Positions 16,759 to 25,141 of a stretch of 64,000 nucleotides of DNA are shown piece after piece (position 1 is the stretch's first letter; every line of letters begins with the position of its first letter). Where the stretch lies: contig JACZWU010000006.1 in NCBI GenBank assembly GCA_022571985.1, forward strand, positions 1-64,000, in the 5' to 3' direction. The DNA is from Candidatus Zixiibacteriota bacterium. GTDB lineage: Bacteria > Zixibacteria > MSB-5A5 > GN15 > FEB-12. Position numbers and translations under genes: made by a program. The notes under the pieces are model-generated. The model was given only the letters and a program-made list of their open reading frames with translations. It made no database searches and was not told the origin of the DNA.

Positions 16759-19431
16759 TTAAAAACTAAACTCAATACCGGTTCTAATAGTCCGTGGGGG
16801 TGAAAAATTCTGCGGGTCATGGTCGTATAAACTGTCATAAAAACTGATTTCATTGGCATCCAGAGCCAACCCGGCACCGATGGAATTGCCGTCGTTATCC
16901 GGCCGGCCGGTATTGGTATAAACACCCAGGATATTTCTCTTGTTAAACAGATTGTCTACTTCGACAAAGAAACTCATACGCCGCGAATTGGGCCCGCCAA
17001 AGGCGAAGTCTTTGTTAAACCTCATATCAACCCTGTAATTCGAAGGCAGTCTGGCTTCGTTACGTTCACCAAGTCTCGAACCCTTATTGTCAGTTGAAGT
17101 GTATGGCAGACCAGAACCATAACTTCCGACAAAGCTAACATTCCAGGCGCCGGGAATTTGCATACCAAGAAACTTAGCGTCCCAGTTAGCTGGAGCCCGA
17201 AATGACATAAGCGCGGTAAATGTATGACGCTGGTCAAAATCCAAGGGATATTCGGAAACCGGTGCCAGGGTATCAGTTACTGAAGTGATATAGGTATAAT
17301 ATGGTTCAAGTGCCGTGGAGCCGATACCGGTGGCAATCATATAGCTATAAGAGATAGAACCGCTCAAATAACCACTGCCCGGAAACTTTTCAATAGCCAA
17401 GTCGATACCTTTGACCGAACCGTAATCATCATTGTCAAAGTGAGTGACCGGTAAACCTGCTACTTGGAATGAAGAACGGGTAGTTACCAGATCATTGATA
17501 TCTTTGAAATAGGTAACTACCTTCAGCCTCGTAGTTTTGTCTATCAAATGGTCAAGACCCAGCTCGTATGAAGTTGTCTGCTCGGGATTGAGATCAGGAT
17601 TACCCAATAGCGGAAAACCTGTTGAAACATCCCCTTCCAAATTGGTATAAAGATATCTGAAACTCGGCTCCTGATAAAACAGCCCGTAGTTAAAATGCAT
17701 TTTAGATCTTGAGGATATCGGGAACGAAATTCCAAGACGCGGAGCCCAGCGTGTTTTGGAATCAGCCTGTTTATAAACCGGGGTAAAGCCGCCGGGATTC
17801 ACATTATAAGAAATATCAGCATCACGATAATCAACACGCAGGCCCAGGTTGATGATGAATTCTTTATATTCCATTTTATCCTGCACAAATCCAGAGATAT
17901 AGCTGGGTCTGCTGTTATACTTTTCGCCATACGGATTATTATTAAAAAATAGCTTGTAATCCCAGTCTATCTTGTACTTTCTCCACTCAAAACCGGCTTT
18001 TAGCTGATGGGTCTTGTCGACCTGACCGACGACATTAAATTTATAGGCGCTGTAGATTGACTCCCGCCATCTGAATGTAGGTTTAAAATCGTCTCCAACT
18101 GTAAAGCCCGTGGCCTGACGGACATCAGAGTAATCTCTGCTGCCGGCATAATTGTCATCATCAATTGTGCCATCATAGTTTCCTGAAGAATCTAAAGAAT
18201 AGCCTGGCCATTGATCCCAGTATAAATCAAAAAGAGCGCCGGGAGCTGATTTGTAATTGGTCATGAAATAGTTGAAAGAGTTTGTTATAATCAATCTTTC
18301 ACTAACTGAATATAAACCGCTAATACCGGCCAGAAATGAGTTCTTTTTGTATGAAGGAAGTCCGTCAAGATTGAGATCATAAGAGATGCCGTTAACGTCG
18401 CGGTGAATATATTCTTCGCCTGATTCATCATGATAGGTGAAATTTGCTTTTATATTAAATCTCTGGCTGGGCTGCAGCGAGAGTTTGGTCGTACCTGTAT
18501 AAGAGACCGAGCCGTTATGAGGCAAATATGAGGGGTCATGCAAATATTCACCGGCCACAAAAAAAGTGTTGCGCGAAAAACCTGCGCCAGGAATCGGACC
18601 TGACAGGTTAAAACTTGTCGAACGATTTCCGACTCTGTTTAGGCCGGCCCATTCTCCACTTAGTACATTATAAGGATGAGTCATGCCTTCATACATTCTG
18701 ATTCCGCCGTGATAAGACTCGCCGCCCTCGCGGGTAATCGCGCTGACAACACCGGAAAGAGCCTCACCATACTCAGCCGTATATCCACCGGAAGTCAAAG
18801 ACAGCTGTTCTAATGAACTGGGCATGATTTTTATTCCCGACTGAGATATAAATGGGTCCTGCACATTAAAACCGTCAAAATAATAGGATATCTGTCCGGC
18901 GCGACCGCCTCTTACGTGCAGATCGTTTTCACGATCGACTACTACGCCGGGATAATTGGTCAAAACTGATTTTACTGTAATAATATTTGGAAGGTATCTT
19001 AAATGATCAGCCGTAAAAATTACTTTAGAAGCTGTCAAGTCTTTTTGAATTACCGGATTCTCTGCCGTTACAACTACTTCTTCCTGCAACCTGAGAGTAG
19101 ATTGATTGATTGAGAAATTGACAGGAGTGGTAAGATCTATTAGAACCCGAACATTCTTATGAACTATTGTTTTATAACCGACGCTGCTGACAGAAATATC
19201 GTATTTTCCTACCGGCAGACTTATAACAAAAAATTCCCCGTCAATATCGGTTTTAGTCACAAGCGAAGTTCCGTTGATTCTTACTGTTGCTCCGACTATT
19301 GGTTTTCCGGTCTCGCTATCTTTAACTAATCCAGAAATTTTTCCAACAACTCCCGCCTGGACTACTGCAGCGCTGAAAACAAATACTATTAATGAAATCA
19401 GCAGTAATATTTTTTTATTCAAACGACCCAA
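16759..19431 (-). CDS. TonB-dependent receptor with carboxypeptidase-like N-domain, module 1
   Basis: 890 residues, starting with TTG; GAGGGG lies 6 nt before it. After the signal peptide (1-26) comes a carboxypeptidase-regulatory-like beta-sandwich (about 28-112, GKISGLVKDSETGKPIVGATVRI). The plug domain (about 120-235, with VRGGRAGQISYYFDGFNVQDPF and SGGYTAEYGEALSGVVSAITREGG) and the 22-strand barrel follow, ending in a terminal aromatic strand RTGIEFSF. Such receptors import large or scarce ligands across the outer membrane using TonB energy. No iron-specific feature is seen. It opens a three-gene operon with 14017-16743 and 13006-14007. Confidence 0.93.
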   Translation of the reverse strand: MGRLNKKILLLISLIVFVFSAAVVQAGVVGKISGLVKDSETGKPIVGATVRINGTSLVTKTDIDGEFFVISLPVGKYDISVSSVGYKTIVHKNVRVLIDLTTPVNFSINQSTLRLQEEVVVTAENPVIQKDLTASKVIFTADHLRYLPNIITVKSVLTNYPGVVVDRENDLHVRGGRAGQISYYFDGFNVQDPFISQSGIKIMPSSLEQLSLTSGGYTAEYGEALSGVVSAITREGGESYHGGIRMYEGMTHPYNVLSGEWAGLNRVGNRSTSFNLSGPIPGAGFSRNTFFVAGEYLHDPSYLPHNGSVSYTGTTKLSLQPSQRFNIKANFTYHDESGEEYIHRDVNGISYDLNLDGLPSYKKNSFLAGISGLYSVSERLIITNSFNYFMTNYKSAPGALFDLYWDQWPGYSLDSSGNYDGTIDDDNYAGSRDYSDVRQATGFTVGDDFKPTFRWRESIYSAYKFNVVGQVDKTHQLKAGFEWRKYKIDWDYKLFFNNNPYGEKYNSRPSYISGFVQDKMEYKEFIINLGLRVDYRDADISYNVNPGGFTPVYKQADSKTRWAPRLGISFPISSRSKMHFNYGLFYQEPSFRYLYTNLEGDVSTGFPLLGNPDLNPEQTTSYELGLDHLIDKTTRLKVVTYFKDINDLVTTRSSFQVAGLPVTHFDNDDYGSVKGIDLAIEKFPGSGYLSGSISYSYMIATGIGSTALEPYYTYITSVTDTLAPVSEYPLDFDQRHTFTALMSFRAPANWDAKFLGMQIPGAWNVSFVGSYGSGLPYTSTDNKGSRLGERNEARLPSNYRVDMRFNKDFAFGGPNSRRMSFFVEVDNLFNKRNILGVYTNTGRPDNDGNSIGAGLALDANEISFYDSLYDHDPQNFSPPRTIRTGIEFSF

Positions 19432-19752
19432 AGAAAACCCCTCTTGAAAAGACCTGTCTCTATTATGTGTGACTTTTCATTAGTCATAGATTTGTTTATC
19501 GGCATTTAGTACAGTCCTTTAAGCAAGTGTCTGATTATTTATCGGAGTCACTGAGAAAAACTTGACTCTTAGATAGGTTTGAAACGGAATTATTTTCCCG
19601 ACCCGGATAAGAGGAACATCCCTAATCTCAAGAATTATCAAGGTTTTCCGATATCCAAGTAATACGCAGGGCTACCAGTCTGCCTGCAGACTTAGCATTG
19701 GGGCTGAATATGGGTTAAGCAGAAGGAAAAAATAAGAATCAACATTGCTGAC
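19432..19752. other. divergent intergenic region
   Basis: This 321-bp gap lies between the divergently transcribed receptor operon and the sensor operon, so it must hold both promoters. I see no confident -35/-10 pair. A small hairpin AGTCTG-CCTG-CAGACT is present at about 19677-19692, upstream of the substrate-binding protein. No open reading frame is credible. Confidence 0.5.
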
Positions 19753-20727
19753 ATGAAAATTTGGATGAACAGGACAATATTTCTCTTAATTAGTTGGGCT
19801 ATAATTACGCTTATTTTCCTTTCTCCGGAGCATGTTTATTCACAGAGCAGCCGAACCAGAATTGCAATTTTTGTAAGCGACAGCCTTACTTCTACTGCCA
19901 GGACCTTAAGTGGCGCCAAGAACATTATCAAGCGGGAACACCCCGATGCTCAGTTTCATAAATACGTTATCAAACATGGCATTCTCAAAGATACTGCGGT
20001 CGTCAACAGTTGTCTGGCCAACAAAATTAACATCATACTGACCGTAGGCTCATCGGCGACAGAGTTTGCCAAAAGAAACTTTAAGAAAATTCCCATTGTA
20101 TTTTCGAGCGTAAAATATCCGGCGCTTTCAGGCTTTGTTAACAGTTCATCGGGCACCGGCAATAATATTACCGGCGCTTCACTGGATATCCCTATAAATG
20201 TTCAATTCTCATATTTCAAACAGATATTACCTAAGTTAGAAAAAATCGGTGTCCTCTATACGAAAAGTACCGCCCCGCTTATTCCTTCGGCAAAAATCGT
20301 GGCGCGCGAACTTGGCCTGACCCTGGTGCCGGTATTAATTAGAGAACCGAAGGATCTCCCCAAAGCGCTCGATTCACTGGCGAAAATTACTCAGGGACTT
20401 TGGTCAGTTGCTGATCCGGAACTTTTTAGTCCGCAGTCAACCAGGTATATTTTAAAAACAACTTTACACAAAATGATTCCGTTTATGGGATTCTCCCGCC
20501 ACGTGGTAAAGTCTGGTGCCTTGTTCGCTCTGGACTTTGATTACAAAGCGATAGGATTTCAAGCGGGAGAAATCGTAAATAAGCTGATAGATGGAGCCGA
20601 CGCTTCGGAAATCAGAGTGACTTCAAGCGATGTAATCTATTTTCACTATAACGAAAAGACTGCCAAATATATAAAAATCAAAATCCCGCCTGAACTGATA
20701 GCAGTAGCCAGGGAGGTTTACAGATGA
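19753..20727 (+). CDS. periplasmic ABC-type substrate-binding protein (TrpX/ABC_sub_bind type)
   Basis: 324 residues with a signal peptide (about 1-31). The mature part has the two-lobe pattern of the ABC_sub_bind (DUF534/TrpX) family: RIAIFVSDSLTSTARTLSGAKNII, ILTVGSSATEFAKRNFKKIPIVFSSVKYP, and LPKLEKIGVLYTKSTAPL, with a second-lobe end EIVNKLIDGADASEIRV. Family members bind small metabolites in the periplasm. Here no permease or ATPase is nearby. Instead the stop codon overlaps the ATG of a histidine kinase (ATGA), so it probably serves as ligand-sensing partner of that kinase rather than as an importer. This is an inference from gene order. Confidence 0.85.
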   Translation: MKIWMNRTIFLLISWAIITLIFLSPEHVYSQSSRTRIAIFVSDSLTSTARTLSGAKNIIKREHPDAQFHKYVIKHGILKDTAVVNSCLANKINIILTVGSSATEFAKRNFKKIPIVFSSVKYPALSGFVNSSSGTGNNITGASLDIPINVQFSYFKQILPKLEKIGVLYTKSTAPLIPSAKIVARELGLTLVPVLIREPKDLPKALDSLAKITQGLWSVADPELFSPQSTRYILKTTLHKMIPFMGFSRHVVKSGALFALDFDYKAIGFQAGEIVNKLIDGADASEIRVTSSDVIYFHYNEKTAKYIKIKIPPELIAVAREVYR

Positions 20728-22403
20728 ACCTCCGTAAATGGTTTTACAACCTCAAGCTGCGTACCAAAGTGCTGGTTCCAATTGTGGTCATTCTCTTAAT
20801 CAGCAGCCTGGTTACCAGTACTTATATGATCAAGAGACAAGCACACGGCATCAGACGCGAACTGGAAACTGCCGGCGAAACAATGATTAGAATGCTGGCT
20901 GTCAATGCCGAAACCGGAGTAATTCTGGAATCGCAATATGAACTCGATGAAATGCTGACACTTTTGCATGGATTTAATGTAGTACGCTATGCTGCTATTT
21001 ACTCAATTGATAACAGGCTTCTGTCAGAAATAGGTGAATGGAATAATAAAGCTATTGCCTACAGCGAGAGAATTAAGACGGCCTTTACAGATAATCTGAC
21101 GCATCATGATTACCAGGTGAGGTTAAATAATGGCGATGAATTCATTGTTCTCAATCATCCGATTACAACCCGTAGAGAATCGCTGGACAGAGAGCTGCTT
21201 GGAATGACCGCTGGCTATGACAAAGCAGATAGGGATGATATAATAGTCGAAAAAGTCGGATCAATAAAACTGGTACTGTCATTAGCTAATGTTAATAAGG
21301 CCATAATAGAAGCTCAAAAAGCGGCCTTGCTGGTAACAGCTGCGATCCTGCTTTTTGGTATATTGACTATAGCCTTTCTGGTACGATTTGTAACCAGACC
21401 GATACGGGTGCTGCTTACTGCAACGGACCGGATAAGCCGCGGTGATCTGACGCAGAGCGTTGATATTCATTCGGGCGATGAAATAGGACATCTGGCTGTT
21501 ACTTTTAACAAGATGGTCGACTCCTTGAGGCAGTCCCGAAATGAAATTGAAGAATATAACAGAAATCTTGAGCACAAGATTGTGCAAAGGACCATGGAAC
21601 TGGAAGAAACTCAGGCACAGCTGCTGCAATCTGAAAAAATGGGTGCAATAGGTCAGCTGGCAGCCGGAGTGGCCCACGAGCTTAACAATCCTCTCGGCGG
21701 CATTCTCGGTTATTCACAAATTGCCCTGGAGAAAATGAACAAAGCCGGAGCTACTGAGATTGATGAAAAACAGCATCAGGATTACCTGCGTTATCTGTCA
21801 GAAATAGAAAAGCAGGCACGTCGCTGTAAGAATATTGTACAGAATTTGTTGAAATTCTCACGATTACCCGAGAAAATAGAATTTGAGGAAATCAGCATTA
21901 ATCACATTATCAAAGATACTGTGACGTTTATCGAGCATCAGCTCAATATGCACCAGATTGAACTTAAACTTGAATTAAATGAAAGTGTCCCCGAAATTAG
22001 TGGAAACGCCGGACAGCTGCAGCAGGTATTTACGAATCTGTTAATAAACGCAATGCATGCATCCGAAGCTGGCAGCTGTATAACGATAAAAACTCAGTCA
22101 AGCCCGGCTCTTGGTGATTTTGGCGGAGCTATCGAAATTATGTTTATTGATAACGGCTGTGGAATTCCTTCTGAGAATATAAAGAAAATATTCGAGCCGT
22201 TCTTTACCACCAAAGAGCTGGGCAAGGGCACCGGCCTGGGATTATCCGTAAGTTATGGTATAATAAGAAATCACGGCGGAGAGATTAAAGTGACTTCTGA
22301 ACAAGAAAAAGGAACTACTTTCATTGTTGTTTTGCCTCTTCAGAAACCGACCGCTGAAGCCGATAAACAAAATAAGCAGAAAGTCTCCGACTTTCCTGGC
22401 TAG
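20724..22403 (+). CDS. membrane sensor histidine kinase
   Basis: 559 residues. A first membrane helix (about 15-36), a periplasmic sensor domain (about 37-190) and a second helix (about 197-218) are followed by a HAMP domain (about 219-272, [18 protein letters not shown]). A coiled coil leads to a HisKA domain with the phosphoacceptor H318 in [12 protein letters not shown], and then to a HATPase_c domain with N box (LLINAMHAS), G1 (DNGCGIP), F box (FEPFFTTK) and G2 ([14 protein letters not shown]). The H-box type resembles NtrB/HK4-type kinases. It overlaps the binding-protein gene and precedes a response regulator by 21 nt, forming a three-gene signalling operon. Confidence 0.93.
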   Translation: MNLRKWFYNLKLRTKVLVPIVVILLISSLVTSTYMIKRQAHGIRRELETAGETMIRMLAVNAETGVILESQYELDEMLTLLHGFNVVRYAAIYSIDNRLLSEIGEWNNKAIAYSERIKTAFTDNLTHHDYQVRLNNGDEFIVLNHPITTRRESLDRELLGMTAGYDKADRDDIIVEKVGSIKLVLSLANVNKAIIEAQKAALLVTAAILLFGILTIAFLVRFVTRPIRVLLTATDRISRGDLTQSVDIHSGDEIGHLAVTFNKMVDSLRQSRNEIEEYNRNLEHKIVQRTMELEETQAQLLQSEKMGAIGQLAAGVAHELNNPLGGILGYSQIALEKMNKAGATEIDEKQHQDYLRYLSEIEKQARRCKNIVQNLLKFSRLPEKIEFEEISINHIIKDTVTFIEHQLNMHQIELKLELNESVPEISGNAGQLQQVFTNLLINAMHASEAGSCITIKTQSSPALGDFGGAIEIMFIDNGCGIPSENIKKIFEPFFTTKELGKGTGLGLSVSYGIIRNHGGEIKVTSEQEKGTTFIVVLPLQKPTAEADKQNKQKVSDFPG

Positions 22404-22424
22404 ACAATAAGGAAAATATGCAAG

Positions 22425-22802
22425 ATGGATAAGAAAACCGTTTTAGTTGTAGATGACGAAGAAATAATCAGAGACTTTTTGTTTGAAGTCTTAAATGATG
22501 ATTTTGAAGTCAGCACCGCTAGCGACGGTGACGAGGCTATTGACAAGCTTAAAGAGAAAAGCTACGACCTGGTTATAACGGACCTTAAAATGCCGCGTGT
22601 TTCCGGCGACGAAGTTGTCAGATTCGCCAAACAATCAGACCCCGAAGCCAAAGTCATTGTTATTACAGGCTACTCGAGTTTGTACTCAGTAAGCAAATCA
22701 GCCAACCACGGCGCCAGCGCTTTTTTGTCTAAGCCTTTCAGCATTAAAGAACTCATGCAGACAGTATCAAACTGCCTGAGCGACACTAAAGCCTCTCAGT
22801 GA
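22425..22802 (+). CDS. single-domain response regulator
   Basis: 125 residues form one CheY-like receiver. Acidic pair D10/D11, phosphoacceptor D53 (VITDLKMP), T81 (VITGYSS) and K103 (LSKPF) are all present, so it should be phosphorylatable. No output domain is attached; it must act by protein contact or pass phosphate onward. It follows the kinase and is its likely partner. The end overlaps pyrE on the other strand by 7 nt. Confidence 0.93.
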   Translation: MDKKTVLVVDDEEIIRDFLFEVLNDDFEVSTASDGDEAIDKLKEKSYDLVITDLKMPRVSGDEVVRFAKQSDPEAKVIVITGYSSLYSVSKSANHGASAFLSKPFSIKELMQTVSNCLSDTKASQ

Positions 22803-23368
22803 ACTCTGCTGCCTCTTTGAGTGAGAGGCTCATCTTTTTTGCACATCGGACATTCTTCCGGCGACCACGAAACTGCATTGATTGAACCTACTGAAAACTG
22901 CGGATAATCAAACTTTATCTGCCCACCCGAGCGGTCCAGCATCAAGCCTATGCCGCAAATATCAGCTTCTCTGGAATTACAAAGTTCAATCATTTCTTTA
23001 AGCGACCGGCCAGTAGTCAGAATATCATCTACGATTAAAACTTTTTCACCAGGGCTTATTTCAAAACCGCGCTTGAGAGTCCTGCCGGTCTCCCCCGGTT
23101 CAGAATAGACTGCTTCAATTCCCAGATACCGGGCAACTTCGTAAGCTATAATCACTCCCCCCAAAGTAGGACCTATTATTGTCCGGATATTCTTGCCGCT
23201 AAACTCATCAGCTATCATTTTACAGATTTTTGTGCAGACCTGTGGGTTTTTGAGCAGCGTGAATTTTTCATAGTAAATGTCGGAGTGCCTGCCCGAGGTC
23301 AGCTTGAAATGCCCGCGCAAAAGCGCCCCGGAATCTTCAAATATCTTCAATATTTCAGAGTTATTCAT
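22796..23368 (-). CDS. pyrE: orotate phosphoribosyltransferase
   Basis: 190 residues, the usual PyrE length. The PRPP-binding motif VLIVDDILTTGRS lies near 108-120. The region TSGRHSDIYYEKFTLLKNP near the N-terminus and GPTLGGVIIAYEVARYLG are family hallmarks. The catalytic-loop segment reads SEPGETGRTLKRGF rather than the more common Lys-rich version, which is seen in some shorter OPRTs. The enzyme joins orotate and PRPP to OMP in pyrimidine synthesis. Its ATG overlaps the acpS stop (ATGA), so it is translationally coupled to it. The C-terminal part contains a Cys pair (CPMCKK), possibly metal-binding. Confidence 0.93.
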   Translation of the reverse strand: MNNSEILKIFEDSGALLRGHFKLTSGRHSDIYYEKFTLLKNPQVCTKICKMIADEFSGKNIRTIIGPTLGGVIIAYEVARYLGIEAVYSEPGETGRTLKRGFEISPGEKVLIVDDILTTGRSLKEMIELCNSREADICGIGLMLDRSGGQIKFDYPQFSVGSINAVSWSPEECPMCKKDEPLTQRGSRVH

Positions 23369-23739
23369 TTTCCCGCCGTAATTATCGCTACCGCTGTAGC
23401 ATAATGTTTCTCATGACTGATAGAAATAAGACACTTTTTGTGACTGAGTTTTTCTTCGGCCAGACCATTAAAATCCAGACATGGATTTCCTGTCTTGTCG
23501 TTTATGATTTCCAAGCTGCTGTAAGCCGGACGGTTTGTCAAAAACCGGCCAAGACATTTAATCACTGCTTCTTTGGCAGCGAATCTGCCGGCCAGAAAAT
23601 TAACCTTGTCGCCTCTTTGAGCGTATGTTACTAATTCTCTTTGGCCAAGTATGCGATTTGCGAATCTGGCGCCATGTTTTTTCAGAATTTTCCTGATTCT
23701 GTCTGTTTCAACCAGGTCAATTCCGACTGACTCAGTCAA
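23365..23739 (-). CDS. acpS: holo-[acyl-carrier-protein] synthase
   Basis: 124 residues, the standard AcpS size. The magnesium motif GIDLVETDRIRKI (Asp at about 8) and FLAGRFAAKEAVIKCLG (Glu at about 57) are present. A C-terminal strand HKKCLISISHEKHYATAVAII follows the family pattern. The enzyme moves 4'-phosphopantetheine from CoA onto acyl carrier protein. It overlaps pyrE by 4 nt as the first gene of a two-gene operon. Pairing with pyrE is unusual; in many genomes acpS neighbours are fatty-acid or alr/nnrD genes. Confidence 0.94.
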   Translation of the reverse strand: MTESVGIDLVETDRIRKILKKHGARFANRILGQRELVTYAQRGDKVNFLAGRFAAKEAVIKCLGRFLTNRPAYSSLEIINDKTGNPCLDFNGLAEEKLSHKKCLISISHEKHYATAVAIITAGK

Positions 23740-23817
23740 TTTCTGCCTCCTGACAAATATTCATAACCGGCTGATAATAAGCAATTCCCGGCTTTACGGC
23801 AACAGAGCCAAAAACTA

Positions 23818-23845
23818 TTGCCAATAGCATTTAATCAGTTATCTT
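23818..23845 (+). promoter_or_regulatory. promoter of structured RNA
   Basis: TTGCCA (23818-23823), a 16-nt spacer and TATCTT (23840-23845) precede the first structured element by about 15-20 nt. The spacing agrees with other promoters seen in this window. Confidence 0.55.
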
Positions 23846-23851
23846 TAGAAG

Positions 23852-24086
23852 CGATAACAGAAAAAAGTGTTAGGGCGGGGACGCCATTTGAAAATCTCTA
23901 ACACTTAACTAATGAAGGTTATTTCTTATCTGCTGAGCTTTCGCCGTGACTCGTCTTTATTGACGATAGCGATATCAACATGCAGTGAGCGGTTGTAAAA
24001 ACCCTTTACCGTATGCGTTACGGAGTTAATTCAAATTGCAACCCCGCTCCATTAAATAATCCCGCGACCCAGCGGGGTTTTTTATG
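23852..24086 (+). ncRNA. candidate structured non-coding RNA
   Basis: Between divergent acpS and a convergent gene there is no ORF but a series of helices. P1 is AGTGTTAG/CTAACACT (23866-23873 with 23898-23905), enclosing GGCG-GGGA-CGCC, a GNRA tetraloop only on this strand. P2 is CTGC/GCAG, TCGC/GCGA and TCGTC/GACGA (23930-23985). P3 is GGTTGTAA/TTGCAACC (23991-23998 with 24036-24043), which needs a G.U pair valid only on the plus strand, enclosing CCGTA/TACGG. An intrinsic terminator follows. A promoter-like element lies just upstream. It does not fit tmRNA, RNase P, 6S or a known riboswitch as far as I can judge. Ends are estimates. Confidence 0.55.
24040..24084 (+). terminator. intrinsic terminator of the structured RNA
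   Basis: AACCCCGCT (24040-24048) pairs with AGCGGGGTT (24071-24079), and a T-run extends to 24083. Four nucleotides of the 5' arm (AACC) are shared with helix P3 of the RNA, so the two helices compete at their edge. There is no T-run on the minus strand. Confidence 0.85.
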
Positions 24087-24126
24087 GAATTTGAACTTTT
24101 TTTAGACAGAAATACTGCGAGCTTCT

Positions 24127-24771
24127 TTAGCCCAGCGGACTTGGATCTATTAAATCTTTAAATATCTTTTCGAAATTGGTCTGTTCTTCTTTCTTTACTG
24201 TAATAGCAAAGGCAAAAGAAAACCCTGAAGAAATAAAATATAAGCGGTCTTTTTTGATTTCAACAACTCCGATTTCACGTTTAACCTCTGCCCCCGGCAG
24301 CCTCATAAACATTTCTATCAGGTCGGTCAGCCCTTTGAACAAAGACGGAAAGTATTTTTTGAAATTGAAAGCGTCCTCGTCATTTTCAAACTCCCCGCCC
24401 TTATTCAAAAAGAAAACTTTCTCAACCCCGGCAATTGCCATTAGCTCACTCTGAAAAGTTGGCTCGGTCAGTACCCTAATTCTCTGAGTCTGAGTACTTG
24501 CTACTTGTTTTGGTTTTTGATCCTTGATAAGAAGCATCACCTGGGAATGCTGGTGTTTGATGATTTCTTCCATCGCAGCCTGTTCTTCAGGAGAATCAAC
24601 ACACCTCTCAAGTTTCTTTTCTACTTTATGGAGAACTCTGCCCCCGTCTAAGATGGTAGTCGTCACCCGGGGGTACGGCCGGTAGGCGTATTCGGTCTGT
24701 ATCTGCAGAGAAGTCCCGTTTCTGTTGACCAGCGAGGTCCTTCCGCAGGGAATGAATTCTGTCGTAGACAT
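24127..24771 (-). CDS. uncharacterised protein with possible roadblock/LC7-like domain
   Basis: The 214-residue protein is not firmly recognised. The N-terminal 80 residues are mixed beta/charged (FIPCGRTSLVNRNGTSLQIQTEYAYRP). The C-terminal part (about 115-214) runs AIAGVEKVFFLN..., a long helix LFKGLTDLIEMFMRLP and strands GVVEIKKDRLYFISSGFSFAFAI. This alternation is what small profilin-like roadblock/LC7 domains show, which regulate GTPases or polarity in bacteria. I treat that as a hypothesis. No signal peptide is present, so it is cytoplasmic. It is a single gene flanked by repeats and the structured RNA. Confidence 0.65.
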   Translation of the reverse strand: MSTTEFIPCGRTSLVNRNGTSLQIQTEYAYRPYPRVTTTILDGGRVLHKVEKKLERCVDSPEEQAAMEEIIKHQHSQVMLLIKDQKPKQVASTQTQRIRVLTEPTFQSELMAIAGVEKVFFLNKGGEFENDEDAFNFKKYFPSLFKGLTDLIEMFMRLPGAEVKREIGVVEIKKDRLYFISSGFSFAFAITVKKEEQTNFEKIFKDLIDPSPLG

Positions 24772-24871
24772 ATCTTATTTATGGTCCAAAATAATGGTTT
24801 ATCTTGTTTATATCGACAGAAACGACAGTTGGAATAGTTCGATAGAATTGCTGTTTAGTAAGTTCTTGTAG

Positions 24872-25083
24872 GTCAGAACCTCACGTACTCGTGATGGTCC
24901 TGACGATTCTTACCCCTATAATAAGCAGCAGGACTTTGCCATGCATTGTCTGCCACTGTGGGCGGCAGACGCCCTCGTCTGCCCCTCTAATTTACTTGCC
25001 CATTAAACATTTGGCGTGTTCCTGACGATTCTGTCATTGCGAACTCCATGAAATGGGGTGTGGCAATCTCGTCTTTTTCATGG
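24872..25083. repeat. cluster of dispersed intergenic repeats
   Basis: Within the 370-bp gap 24772-25141 are three elements. A long imperfect hairpin (24872-24904) has arms GTCAGAACC..CACG and CGTG..GGTCCTGAC. A perfect CCC-loop hairpin with stem GGCAGACG and loop CCCT lies at 24964-24983. A GTCATTGCGAACTCC...GGCAATCTC repeat spans about 25032-25071, a motif widespread in uncultured bacteria. Nothing coding is seen. Confidence 0.7.
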
Positions 25084-25141
25084 GCGACCGCCGCGACGTG
25101 TCCCGGAATCCAGCCGCTAATACGAACAGAAAGATAAAAAC

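Noticed and set aside
23852-24086. tmRNA, 6S RNA or RNase P identity for the structured RNA
   Set aside because: No alanyl-like acceptor end, no single long bubble hairpin, and no conserved RNase P core are visible.
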